Source: an uncultured Prevotellaceae bacterium
Lineage (GTDB): Bacteria; Bacteroidota; Bacteroidia; Bacteroidales; Bacteroidaceae
NCBI GenBank assembly: GCA_902785695.1
Contig: CACZZQ010000020.1
Span: 1 to 38,028 of the forward strand
Reading direction: 5' to 3'
DNA length: 38,028 nucleotides
In this document: piece after piece, positions 9,592 through 18,700 of the stretch
Numbering within the stretch: the stretch's first letter is position 1
Layout of the letters: the number at the start of each line of letters is the position of its first letter
The notes under the pieces: generated by a model
What the model was told of the DNA's origin: nothing
The model's database searches: none
The model's input: only the letters and a program-made list of their open reading frames with translations
Translations under genes and position numbers: made by a program

Positions 9592-10649
9592 GGAGAATAC
9601 TGACAATCATCGTTCTATGTGTGCTCACGCTGACGGCCTTTGCCCAGAAAGTGGAGGTGAAGAAAGCAAAAGTCAACGTGGGGAAGACGGGCTTTCAGAT
9701 GCCTGTCACAGCCACGTTCGAGCTTAAGAACATCTCGAACCGCCATTTGACGGTAACGAATATGATGACCGACTGCGGATGCACAAAGGTGGAATACCCC
9801 AAAAAGAGTGTTGGGGCTGGTGCTGTGTTTACTGTCTCGATGACCTATGATGCAAAGCTATTAGGCCATTTCATCAAACAGGCCGCTGTCTATGTGAGAG
9901 GCCAGCAACAGCCTGTATGGCTGACCATGGAAGGTGTGGTCGTTGAGGAATGGAAGGATTATAGCAAGCTCTACCCCCATACCTTCGGTAATATCCTTGC
10001 CGATATTGATAATGCAGAATTTGACGATGTCAACAAAGGTGAGCATCCCGAGATGGTGATTAATATCATCAACAATGGTGGAGAGACGGTGACACCGAAT
10101 ATGTTACACCTACCAGCCTATCTTACTGCGATAGCTACGCCAGAGCAGTTGAGGCCAGGACAGACGGGTAAGATGGTGCTGACGCTGAACTCACAACACC
10201 TGAACGACTTCGGCCTGACGCAGACCACCGTCTATCTGGCAGAACAGTTGGGCGATAAGGTGAGCAGTGAGACGGAGTTCCCCGTTTCTGTGGTGCTGTT
10301 GCCTGATGCATCCCTTTTCGAAGGGAGGAACAAACAGTACGCCCCTCAGTTGGAGTATTCTGCCGATTCTGTCACTTTGGGAATGATAGGTGGCAAGAAT
10401 GTCAAGAAAGGTGTTATCACGCTGACTAATAAAGGTCGTTTGGCGTTGAATATCTCATCGTTGCAGATGTTTACAAAAGGCATGACGGTGACGCTCGACA
10501 AACGGGAACTGCAGCCAGGCGAATCGACAAAACTGAAAATAGCTGTGAATCGTGAACAGGTATTGAAAGCCCGTCAGCGTCCGCGAGTGTTGATGATTAC
10601 CAATGATCCCGACCATTCGAAGTTGGTTATCAAGGTGAGAGTGAAGTAA
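9588..10649 (+). CDS. Secreted DUF1573-domain protein
   Basis: A 353-residue exported protein with a signal peptide (residues 1-19, ending AFAQ) and an immunoglobulin-like DUF1573 domain. The family signature, a DCGCT motif, is at residues 62-66, so C63 and C65 are the conserved cysteines. A second beta domain fills the rest, with a KKGVITLTNKG segment near 280 that resembles another DUF1573 or ASPM-like repeat. The start overlaps the stop of the macroglobulin gene by four bases (ATGA), suggesting translational coupling and a shared extracytoplasmic role. The exact function of DUF1573 proteins is not known to me. Confidence 0.85.
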   Translation: MRRILTIIVLCVLTLTAFAQKVEVKKAKVNVGKTGFQMPVTATFELKNISNRHLTVTNMMTDCGCTKVEYPKKSVGAGAVFTVSMTYDAKLLGHFIKQAAVYVRGQQQPVWLTMEGVVVEEWKDYSKLYPHTFGNILADIDNAEFDDVNKGEHPEMVINIINNGGETVTPNMLHLPAYLTAIATPEQLRPGQTGKMVLTLNSQHLNDFGLTQTTVYLAEQLGDKVSSETEFPVSVVLLPDASLFEGRNKQYAPQLEYSADSVTLGMIGGKNVKKGVITLTNKGRLALNISSLQMFTKGMTVTLDKRELQPGESTKLKIAVNREQVLKARQRPRVLMITNDPDHSKLVIKVRVK

Positions 10650-10654
10650 TCATG

Positions 10655-10689
10655 ATGAATGAAGCATTAAGAATTATGAATTGAAGTTA
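10655..10689. repeat. Heptamer tandem repeat array (gene border)
   Basis: Five degenerate 7-bp units: ATGAATG, AAGCATT, AAGAATT, ATGAATT, GAAGTTA. The array fills the gap between the DUF1573 stop and the meaB ATG and runs up to the first base of the start codon. The same kind of 7-bp periodicity recurs at several other gene borders in the window. Confidence 0.6.
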
Positions 10690-11783
10690 TGGAGCATCCA
10701 GAGAATAGTTCGGAATACGCAGGACTGCAAGTAAACAGTGGGGTGGAGCAGCCTTCAATTGTCAACCCCTATCTGAAGCGCAACCGTTTCCGTCGGCGCG
10801 AGTTGAGCGTTGATGAGATGGTGGAGGGTATTGTGAAGGGCGACGTGACCATCCTGTCGCAGGCGGTGACACTCATCGAGAGCGTGAATCCAGATCATCA
10901 GGCGAAGGCACAGGAGGTTATCAACAAGTGCCTGCCCTATAGCGGACGCAGTGTGCGCATAGGTATCAGCGGTGTGCCTGGAGCCGGCAAGTCCACCAGT
11001 ATCGATGAGTTTGGCATCCATCTGCTGAAGGAGAAAGGTGGCAGGCTGGCTGTCCTTGCCATCGACCCCAGCAGCGAGCGCACCAAGGGGAGTATCCTGG
11101 GCGATAAGACCCGCATGGAGAAACTTGCCGTTCACCCCGACTCCTTTATCCGTCCCAGCCCGTCGGCAGGTTCCTTAGGTGGTGTGGCGCGTAAGACACG
11201 AGAGACCATTATCCTCTGCGAAGCTGCCGGTTTCGATAAGATATTTGTCGAGACCGTGGGCGTGGGTCAGAGTGAGACGGCCTGTCACTCTATGGTGGAC
11301 TTCTTCCTGTTGATTCAGGTGGCCGGCACGGGCGACGAGTTGCAAGGCATCAAGCGTGGCATCATGGAGATTTCTGATGGTATCGTCATCAATAAGTGCG
11401 ATGGCGACAATGTGGACCGTTGTCAGATGGCGGCCACCAACTTCCGTAATGCCCTACACTTCTTCCCGATGCCAGAGAGCGGTTGGGCACCCAAGGTGCT
11501 TTGCTATAGCGGCTTTTATGGCACTGGGGTGAAAGAGGTATGGGATATGATCTATGAGTATTTCGATTTCGTGAAGCATAACGGCTATTTCGACTATCGT
11601 CGCAATGAGCAGGCCAAATACTGGATGTATGAAACTATCAACGAGCAGTTGCGCCTGAATTTCTATCACCGTCCGCTCATCAAGTCGCAGTTGACCGCTG
11701 CTGAAGAGGCAGTCCTCGCTGGCCGTAAGACATCGTTTGTAGCTGCCCAGGATTTGCTTGATGAATATTTTAAGAATCTATGA
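10689..11783 (+). CDS. meaB: MeaB/ArgK-type GTPase, methylmalonyl-CoA mutase chaperone
   Basis: A 364-residue G3E-family P-loop GTPase. MeaB loads and protects the adenosylcobalamin cofactor of methylmalonyl-CoA mutase, used in propionate/succinate metabolism of Bacteroidales. The Walker A GVPGAGKST is at residues 95-103; a Mg-binding segment VLAIDPSSERTKGSILGDKTRM, the ETVGVGQSE switch region and the base-recognition motif NKCD (usually NKAD) follow. The length is somewhat above the usual 310-330 because of a variable N-terminal 30-residue extension. The mutase genes are not in this window. The stop overlaps the ispH start (ATGA). Confidence 0.93.
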   Translation: MEHPENSSEYAGLQVNSGVEQPSIVNPYLKRNRFRRRELSVDEMVEGIVKGDVTILSQAVTLIESVNPDHQAKAQEVINKCLPYSGRSVRIGISGVPGAGKSTSIDEFGIHLLKEKGGRLAVLAIDPSSERTKGSILGDKTRMEKLAVHPDSFIRPSPSAGSLGGVARKTRETIILCEAAGFDKIFVETVGVGQSETACHSMVDFFLLIQVAGTGDELQGIKRGIMEISDGIVINKCDGDNVDRCQMAATNFRNALHFFPMPESGWAPKVLCYSGFYGTGVKEVWDMIYEYFDFVKHNGYFDYRRNEQAKYWMYETINEQLRLNFYHRPLIKSQLTAAEEAVLAGRKTSFVAAQDLLDEYFKNL

Positions 11784-12664
11784 TACAGATTGAGATAGAC
11801 AACGGTAGCGGTTTCTGCTTTGGGGTGACCACCGCCATCAAGAAAGCTGAGGAAGAGTTGGCACAGGGCGGTACACTCTACTGCCTGGGTGATATCGTGC
11901 ACAACGGCATGGAGTGCGATCGGCTCAGACAGATGGGGTTGGTGACTATCAATCATGATAATCTGCGTCAGCTACATGATGTAAAGGTGCTGCTTCGTGC
12001 TCATGGTGAACCGCCCGAGACCTACGAACTGGCCCGTAGGAACAATATCGAGATTATTGATGCCACCTGTCCTGTGGTGTTGAAACTCCAAAAACGCATC
12101 AAGGAGCAGTATGAGTGCTCTCTCACCTCTCACCTCTCCCCCCTCACCTCTCAAATCGTCATCTTCGGCAAGAAGGGACATGCCGAGGTTCTGGGCCTTG
12201 TCGGTCAGACGCAGTCGAATGCCATCGTTATTGAGAACTTCGATGAGGTGGAGAAACTCGATTTCTCGCGTGACATTTACCTGTATAGCCAGACTACGAA
12301 GTCGCTTGACGAGTTCCACCGTATCATCGACTATATCCAGTCGCATATCTCGCCTGATGCCTTGTTCCAAAGCTTCGACACGATCTGCCGTTCCGTGGCC
12401 AACCGTATGCCGAACATCTCACAGTTTGCCGTCAGGCACGACCTTGTGCTCTTTGTCAGCGGTCGTAAGAGTAGTAATGGCAAGGTGCTTTATAACGAAT
12501 GTCTGCGGGTCAATCCTAACACGCACTTGGTGGAAGGTCCCGAGGAGATAGAGCCTCAGTGGCTGGAAGGCATAGAGACGGTTGGCATCTGCGGGGCAAC
12601 ATCCACGCCCAAGTGGCTGATGGAACAATGCAGGGACAAACTGGAAGTGTTAAGTGAGAAGTGA
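11780..12664 (+). CDS. ispH: 4-hydroxy-3-methylbut-2-enyl diphosphate reductase IspH
   Basis: The last enzyme of the MEP isoprenoid pathway, reducing HMBPP to IPP and DMAPP with a [4Fe-4S] cluster. The three cluster cysteines are C13 (GFCFGV), C97 (DATCPVV) and C203 (DTICRSV). Substrate-binding residues H41 (DIVHNG), H74 (RAHGEPP), H134 and E136 (KKGHAEV), and the ATSTP segment near 273 are present. The 294-residue length is normal, but residues about 112-124 are unusual: between KRIKEQY and IVIFGKKGH a serine/threonine/leucine-rich stretch is encoded by a 7-bp tandem repeat. The last residues (LEVLSEK) are encoded by another 7-bp repeat array. The start overlaps the meaB stop, and the stop overlaps a possible start of the subtilase (TGATG). 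Confidence 0.96.
   Translation: MIQIEIDNGSGFCFGVTTAIKKAEEELAQGGTLYCLGDIVHNGMECDRLRQMGLVTINHDNLRQLHDVKVLLRAHGEPPETYELARRNNIEIIDATCPVVLKLQKRIKEQYECSLTSHLSPLTSQIVIFGKKGHAEVLGLVGQTQSNAIVIENFDEVEKLDFSRDIYLYSQTTKSLDEFHRIIDYIQSHISPDALFQSFDTICRSVANRMPNISQFAVRHDLVLFVSGRKSSNGKVLYNECLRVNPNTHLVEGPEEIEPQWLEGIETVGICGATSTPKWLMEQCRDKLEVLSEK
12120..12154. repeat. Heptamer tandem repeat array inside ispH
   Basis: Five exact-phase 7-bp units: CTCTCAC twice, then CTCTCCC, CCCTCAC, CTCTCAA. It codes in frame for about 12 residues of IspH at a surface-loop position. Its sequence style matches the arrays at gene borders in this window. Confidence 0.8.
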
Positions 12665-12680
12665 TGAGTGATAAGTTCGA
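12646..12680. repeat. Heptamer array, left arm of an inverted pair (ispH 3' end)
   Basis: Units AGTGTTA, AGTGAGA, AGTGATG, AGTGATA, then a divergent AGTTCGA. It covers the ispH stop codon and the earliest possible starts of the next gene. It is complementary in part to the array at 12714-12748: AGTGATAAGT here, ACTTATCACT there. Confidence 0.75.
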
Positions 12681-12684
12681 TAAT

Positions 12685-14871
12685 ATGAGGAGATGGCTGT
12701 TAGGTATCTTGTTGATACTTATCACTTATCACTTATCATTTATCACTTCTGTTGCCCAGCGTCCTCAGTATGGAAAGATGTCGCCTCTGTTGCGCCAACT
12801 GTCTCGGCATGAGGCAGGTTTTCGACGTGTAGCATCGATGCATGCGCCACGGCGTGTGTGTATGTTTGCTAAAGTGACTGATACTCTGGCGTTGAAGGAT
12901 CATCATTGTCGGCTGTTGACAAAGGTGGGCAGCGTCTGTGTTGTCGATGCTCCTGTCAGCAGGTTGGCTGACCTCTCGCATGACCCCCGTGTGCTGCGTT
13001 TGGAAGCTCGTCAGGGTAACAGCATCCTGACAGACAAGATGGCCGAGCACCTGAATGCGCTCCCTGCCTATGCCGGTGAGAACTTGCCTCAGGCTTTTAC
13101 AGGCAAAGGAGTGGTGGTGGGCGTGATGGATGTGGGTTTCGACCTGACCCATCCAAATTTCTATTCTGCCGACACTACGCAGTATCGTATCCGGCGCTTA
13201 TGGGATATGGTGACTCAGGACACCGTGGGAAGTCCTCTTTATGTGGGGCGCGACTACACGGGGCGCGAGGAATTGTTGACCTTGGGACATTCGCGTGACG
13301 GACTCGACCAGACACACGGCACTCATACTACAGGCATTGCCGCAGGTAGTGGCTATGATTCGCCCTATCGGGGTATGGCTCCCGAAGCTGATATCTGTTT
13401 GGTGTCTAATGCCGTAAGCGATGATATCGTTTATATTGATTCTGCCGACTATTACAAATATACCTTTGCCACCGATGCCCTTGGCTTCAAGTACCTGTTC
13501 GACTATGCCAAGAGCGTTGGCAAACCTTGCGTGGCATCCTTCAGTGAAGGGTCGGCACAGGATTTCTGGGGCTACGACCAACTCTATTACGAGATGCTCG
13601 ACAGTCTGGTAGGCCCAGGGCGCATCCTCGTGGCTGCCGCAGGCAATAATGCCTGGTTGAAATCGTGGTTCCGCAAACCCGTGGGACAGCTTTCAGCGGG
13701 GACTTTCCTCTCTTCTTCGTCCCCCAGCATGATGCTTACGTTCAAGTCGGCACAGCCTTTCTCCCTACGCTTCGTACTCTATTCCCAAGACAACGATACT
13801 TTGATGGTCAAGACTTCCGATGTGCTTTTGCAGGAAGACTCTACGTTAGTCTCCGTACTGAGGCAGGACGATTTCCAGTTTGCCGTAGCTACAGAGGCGT
13901 ATCCCTCATGTTATGACCCTTATGAAATGTGTTATGATGTGATGGTGCAGGCCACTTATAATATTGGAGAAAAGCGATCCTTGTCGGTTGAGGTGGTGGG
14001 CTTGGATGCCGATGTGGAGTACTATCGTGTGAATGGCACCTTGATTTCCCATTCCCTGAATCCTGCGCTGAATGCCGGTGAGGGCGTTTGTTGCATCCAC
14101 TCACCGTCGAGTGCGCCCTGTGTGGTCAGTGTGGGGGCCACGACTTATCGCGATAGCATTCAGAACCTGAATGGCGAGTGGAAGAAATACTGGCTGGGAC
14201 ATGGCGGCATTCGTGCTCCATTCTCCTCCATTGGCCCCACGTTTGATGGTCGCGTGAAGCCAGATGTAGTGGCTCCAGGCAACAATATTATCTCGTCGTA
14301 TAGCTCATTCTACGAGGAGACCCATCCCGAACGTGCCGACCTGACGTGGGATGTCTCGCGCTTTGATTTCCGAGGGCGCACATACGCCTGGAACAGCAAC
14401 ACCGGAACCTCAATGTCGTGTCCGGCCGTGGCGGGTGCCATTGCCCTATGGCTACAGGCCAAGCCCGATCTTACCCCCGAGGAGGTGAAAGACGTACTGA
14501 GCCACACCTGCCGCCATTACGACGAGTCTATGCCCTGGCCAAATAATGAATATGGCTATGGCGAGATCGATGTCTATCGTGGCCTGCTGTATATTCTGGG
14601 GCTCGACAAGGTTGAGGCCGTTTCCCGTCAGCATACCGCTACCCGCATCACTGTTTCCGGTGATGAACTCACGATGACGTTACCAGAGCCTCTTGCTTCT
14701 GCCTGCCGTTTTCGTCTCTTCACCGTCGGAGGTCGTTTGCTGCGTGATGGCCGTATCCCTGCTGGTCAGTCCGTCTGTCATCTATCCCTCAGCACCTTCC
14801 CCTCTGGTATCTATGTCCTCCAGCTTGATGGGCATCCGTCCGTCAACGGCTCTACACTGATTAGAAAGTAG
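12685..14871 (+). CDS. Secreted subtilisin-like serine protease with T9SS sorting domain
   Basis: An S8 family peptidase. Catalytic Asp is in the VMDVGFDLTHP segment (near 13129), His in THGTHTTG (near 13315), Ser in NTGTSMSCP (near 14409). The oxyanion Asn fits the AAAGNNAW segment (near 13640). The last 75-80 residues (from about 14635) form a beta domain ending in GIYVLQLDG and LIRK, typical of type-A C-terminal sorting domains of T9SS, so it should be secreted across the outer membrane. I chose the ATG at 12685, which gives a compact signal peptide (MRRWLLGILLIL, cleavage near SVAQ); earlier in-frame starts at 12661 and 12664 overlap ispH. The hydrophobic core of the signal peptide is encoded largely by a 7-bp repeat array. 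It lies at the end of the macroglobulin operon; porQ is 6 kb away. Confidence 0.92.
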   Translation: MRRWLLGILLILITYHLSFITSVAQRPQYGKMSPLLRQLSRHEAGFRRVASMHAPRRVCMFAKVTDTLALKDHHCRLLTKVGSVCVVDAPVSRLADLSHDPRVLRLEARQGNSILTDKMAEHLNALPAYAGENLPQAFTGKGVVVGVMDVGFDLTHPNFYSADTTQYRIRRLWDMVTQDTVGSPLYVGRDYTGREELLTLGHSRDGLDQTHGTHTTGIAAGSGYDSPYRGMAPEADICLVSNAVSDDIVYIDSADYYKYTFATDALGFKYLFDYAKSVGKPCVASFSEGSAQDFWGYDQLYYEMLDSLVGPGRILVAAAGNNAWLKSWFRKPVGQLSAGTFLSSSSPSMMLTFKSAQPFSLRFVLYSQDNDTLMVKTSDVLLQEDSTLVSVLRQDDFQFAVATEAYPSCYDPYEMCYDVMVQATYNIGEKRSLSVEVVGLDADVEYYRVNGTLISHSLNPALNAGEGVCCIHSPSSAPCVVSVGATTYRDSIQNLNGEWKKYWLGHGGIRAPFSSIGPTFDGRVKPDVVAPGNNIISSYSSFYEETHPERADLTWDVSRFDFRGRTYAWNSNTGTSMSCPAVAGAIALWLQAKPDLTPEEVKDVLSHTCRHYDESMPWPNNEYGYGEIDVYRGLLYILGLDKVEAVSRQHTATRITVSGDELTMTLPEPLASACRFRLFTVGGRLLRDGRIPAGQSVCHLSLSTFPSGIYVLQLDGHPSVNGSTLIRK
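12714..12748. repeat. Heptamer array, right arm of an inverted pair (subtilase signal peptide)
   Basis: Five 7-bp units: GATACTT, ATCACTT, ATCACTT, ATCATTT, ATCACTT. It encodes the hydrophobic part of the subtilase signal peptide. It is an inverted counterpart of 12646-12680; together they could fold into an RNA hairpin around the 12685 start. Confidence 0.8.
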
Positions 14872-14952
14872 TCATAGTAATCGCGCTGTCATTGATGGCA
14901 TTGTGTGCCGTTGATGTTGACAAAATATGATGTCTGAATTGCAAAATGGACG

Positions 14953-15018
14953 ATATTACTCAGTTGAATAGTCTATATTACTCAGTAGAATAGTCTATAT
15001 TCCATGGTAAAATAGACT
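14953..15018. repeat. Three tandem 22-bp repeats, possible operator array
   Basis: Units 14953-14974, 14975-14996 and 14997-15018, all starting with ATATT. The first two differ only at two positions in the middle; the third is more diverged and ends in TAGACT where the others have TAGTCT. As a result 14990-14998 and 15012-15020 form a 9-bp inverted repeat around a CCATGG. The array ends about 80 bp before the -33 box of the next operon. Confidence 0.7.
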
Positions 15019-15096
15019 ATATTACAATATCGTGCTATAGGAAAGACGGCATCTGGGGCGTATGTTGATATGATAGATAATGTTTTTTGCCATTAA

Positions 15097-15128
15097 TTTG
15101 GTAGTAAAAAAAATAATGCTTATCTTTG
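15097..15128 (+). promoter_or_regulatory. Promoter of the T9SS-tailed protein / SusD-like operon
   Basis: TATCTTTG at 15121-15128 is a perfect TAnnTTTG -7 box, with TTTG at 15097-15100 exactly 20 bp upstream. The leader to the ATG is 56 bp. Confidence 0.75.
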
Positions 15129-15184
15129 CAAATGCAATTGCAAGATTGCCAACATATAATAATTACTAAACTAATACGATTTCT

Positions 15185-15694
15185 ATGATGCGACATCTAC
15201 TTAAATTTTTGATGATTGCGCTGCTGTTGTGCAGTCCTTCATTGATGGTAGCACAAGGAAGTGCTACGGATTATTCGATTATCGTGAATGGTAGTCCGAT
15301 CGAAAAGCCTATGAACCTGGAATCGATCTACTCATGGTCAGAATCAACCAGCAGTTATTTGTCTGTTGTAAAATTGAGACTGAGCTGGGTAGAGGATAAC
15401 GGTGATTATTCTTTCCTGGACTTTCATCCGCTGCAGCTACAGATTCTCTTTGGCGAGTCTGTTGCGACGGACATTGACAAAGTATGTCTTTTCGATGGTG
15501 GCGACGTAAAAGGAAAGGCGACTCTTGAGGGACTGCCTTCTGGAACGCCAGTCTTGGTGTACGACTCGGCAGGGCGTATGTGCCTTTCAACCCGTACCGG
15601 CAACGGACAGACAGTCCTCGACACCAGTTCGCTGACACGAGGCATCTATGTGATGAAGGCAGGCAAGACTGTTATCAAGTTTAACAAAAAGTAA
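15185..15694 (+). CDS. Small secreted protein with T9SS-like C-terminal domain
   Basis: A 169-residue protein with a clear signal peptide (residues 1-24, ending MVAQ). The middle (25-115) is a beta-rich region that I do not recognise, with a FHPLQLQILFGE segment. The last 55-60 residues carry the pattern of T9SS sorting domains: a VLVYDSAGRM beta strand, a GNGQTVLDTSSL segment, and the closing GIYVMKAGK plus a basic tail. It is therefore either a minimal T9SS cargo or an adapter built almost entirely of a sorting domain. It starts a two-gene operon; the SusD-like gene follows 14 bp later. The second ATG (15188) is an equally good start. Confidence 0.8.
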   Translation: MMRHLLKFLMIALLLCSPSLMVAQGSATDYSIIVNGSPIEKPMNLESIYSWSESTSSYLSVVKLRLSWVEDNGDYSFLDFHPLQLQILFGESVATDIDKVCLFDGGDVKGKATLEGLPSGTPVLVYDSAGRMCLSTRTGNGQTVLDTSSLTRGIYVMKAGKTVIKFNKK

Positions 15695-15708
15695 GGGAGG
15701 ATCACGAT

Positions 15709-18700
15709 ATGAAGAGACTTTTTACAATACTCTTTGCCGCCATGATGATGCTGTCGGCAGAGGCTCAGACGCAGGTGAAGGTGACGGGGAACGATGGTAG
15801 CAGTTGGACACGTTCTAATTTCTCTTCCCTGTATTTCAATGATTCGCTCAATGCCGTTAAGATTTGGGCCAACGATGTCGATACAATTCTGAGAAAGAAT
15901 CAGTTGCAGCGCATCAGTTTCCTGCGTGATAACCTGCCCTGGAACCTGCAGTGGAGGGCATATAGCGGTGACGCTCATTATATGTTTGGCTATGGAGCCA
16001 TCATGCATATTCGCGACGTGATGACGGCAGACGTGACACGAACAGCTAGCGGCTATAACTGGTTTTCCTCTTGGGCAAATAACCAGAATCAGGGAACAGT
16101 TTACAAATATAACGACTACGTATGGAATTACCTGCGTGGAATGGTGTTAGAGGCTAACCAATGGATAGCTGCCTGCAATGATGTCGCAGGTCAGGAAGGA
16201 CTTTTAGGGGCAGCATACGCATCACGTGCATTACTCTATCTGGATATGGCCCGGATGTATGAGTTCCTGCCCAACGACCGTACCAATGGCATCTCTGCTT
16301 CAGGACAGGATGTCACTGGGCTCACCGTTCCCATTATCACGGAGTCGACACCTATTGATCAGAAAACAGGCTATTATTATGCACCGAGAGCCTCACGCCA
16401 GGAAATGGCGGCATTCATACAGAGCGATTTGGATAATGCTGAGGCTTTGCTGCCCATGCTGGAAAACAGCAGCAACCTGTTGCCACAGCTCGACGTGGTC
16501 TATGGCCTGAAGGCACGCCTCTATATGTGGACTGGTGATTATGCCAAAGCGCAGGAGTATGCATCGAAAGCCATCAAAGCTGCCACCACAAAGCCCATGA
16601 CCAGAGAAGAGATGCTGAGCACCACCAAAGGTTTCAATGATGAGACTAAATGGATGTGGAGCGTGAAATATCTGCAGGACGATGCGGCGGTAGCATCAGG
16701 AATCGTCAATTGGACATCGTGGCTTAGCAATGAGGCCTACTTTGGCTATGCTTATGCAGGCCCATACGTGATGATTGACAAGAGTTTGTACGACCGCATC
16801 AGCGACAACGACATCCGTAAGTTAGAGTTTAAATGCCCTGATGACTCCCCTTTGGCTTCAGAGGTCTCTTACATTGACAAGTACGATGCTGCCAGGTTCC
16901 CCACGTATGCATCTCTGAAGTTCCGTCCTAATCAGGGTAACATTGATGATAGTCAGGTGGGTTCCGTTTCCGCTTTTCCTTTGATGCGTGTTGAGGAAAT
17001 GTACTTCATTCAGGCTGAGGCTGCCGCACAGCAAGGCAACGTGATTAAGGCCAAGGAACTGCTGAATCAGTTCATGCAAGAAAACCGTGACCCTTACTAT
17101 AGCTGTAGCATATCCGACAAGCAGGCTCTGATAGAGGAAATCGTGCTTCAGAAACGTATAGAACTCTGGGGTGAAGGTCAGACATTCTTCGATGTGAAAC
17201 GACTCAACCTTCCCGTTCTCAGAAACTATGAAGGCTCTAACTTCCCATGGGATGCCCAATTCAATGCATCAGGTCGTCCGGCTTGGATGAACTTCATGTT
17301 CCCCCGAAATGAAGAGGATCGCAACGCAGGTCTGGCAGAAATGAACAACCCCGACCCGTCGGATGTCTATCAGGACTACTATGCCCCCTTGAACGAGGAC
17401 TCTGTACGTATGAGTATTAATGGAGATGTTGTCCTGCAATTGCCGAAGTTCGTTGGCAAGATCGATGTGCTGCCGTTGGATTCTGTCTATAGGATTCTCT
17501 TTCCCTGTATAGTTCCTCAGCACGGAGCGAATGTATCTTTCGAAAGTAAGTTGCAAGTGTCGCTTTCAAGGGATTTCCCCAGAGAACAGACAAAGTCTCC
17601 GAATGGCTATGCTGAGGGTGACAGCCTGATTACTGTATATGCAAATACGTTGTCGAATATCGTGTCCTATCTGCTCCGTCAACAAGGCCGAGAAGGTGAT
17701 GGTGAGGTGGAGATTTTCCTGCGTGAAAAACTCTATGTACAGAAACTTCCCACCCTTCAGTACACATCGAATATTGTCAGCCTGCGTGTGAAGGTTAGCG
17801 AAAACTATTATTATAAATATGGTTATAGTTATGCACCAAAACTGTTGGCAGACAATGTAGGCGTGCTCGACATGGAACGTCTGGCAGGCCAGGATATCTT
17901 CAAGGCCTGTAACCTGAAACTGGAGGGTGAAGGAAGCGTTTATACGACCTATACCACCGATTATCCCTTCTTCTTAGACTTCAACCTATGGGGTATGGGA
18001 TTTAATGTCAATGGCCAGGGCATGGTCGATGCTACACGTTATCCTAATGGAACGGCCTACGTGGATCTGTACAAATACAACTGGGGAGAGTACTATACAG
18101 GACACGCAGCAGAATATCCTGGTCAGCAGGATTATCAGGCTACGGTGTCGTGTATGACTGAACGTGATGGTTTGGTGTTCCGCTGTGTGAGCGATACGTT
18201 TAACCTGAGTGTCATCATCAACCGTCAGGCATGGGATGAGTACGACTACGCATGGCGTAACGAAAAGACCACCGTGATGAAGTCGGAGGCTAAACCTGAA
18301 ATCACAGAGTTGACTTTCCAAAAGGATGCCGATGCCAATGCCTATCGTCTGCTGGCACCCTACGCAAAGGGTCATAACCTGATGATTTTCGCACAGAATG
18401 ACAGCATCATGGTCATGCCTCGACAGTATGCCTACGATGATGCAGCGGGTAATCCCGTCTATGCCAGTGGAATAGGAACGGGCGATGGCTTCTTCTTTGA
18501 TATGCAGGTAACCTTCTCGTATGCCGACTCTACGCAAAATGTGGTATGCCATGAAATCTATGGTGAGAGGAATGTATGGATTCCCAAGTACGAAGGATTC
18601 TTCAAAACAGATTTCTTTGGTGATAATATTGAAGGTGTTATTTACGTAAACGAAGACAATGCCAATAAGTACATCTTGAAACCATTTATCGATAATGTAG

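Larger units (their letters stand above)
14872..15184. other. Intergenic regulatory region before the secreted-protein pair
   Basis: No gene is seen in these 313 bases. It holds a short array of 22-bp repeats (14953-15018) and a good promoter (15097-15128), both listed separately. No clear terminator follows the subtilase. Confidence 0.7.
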
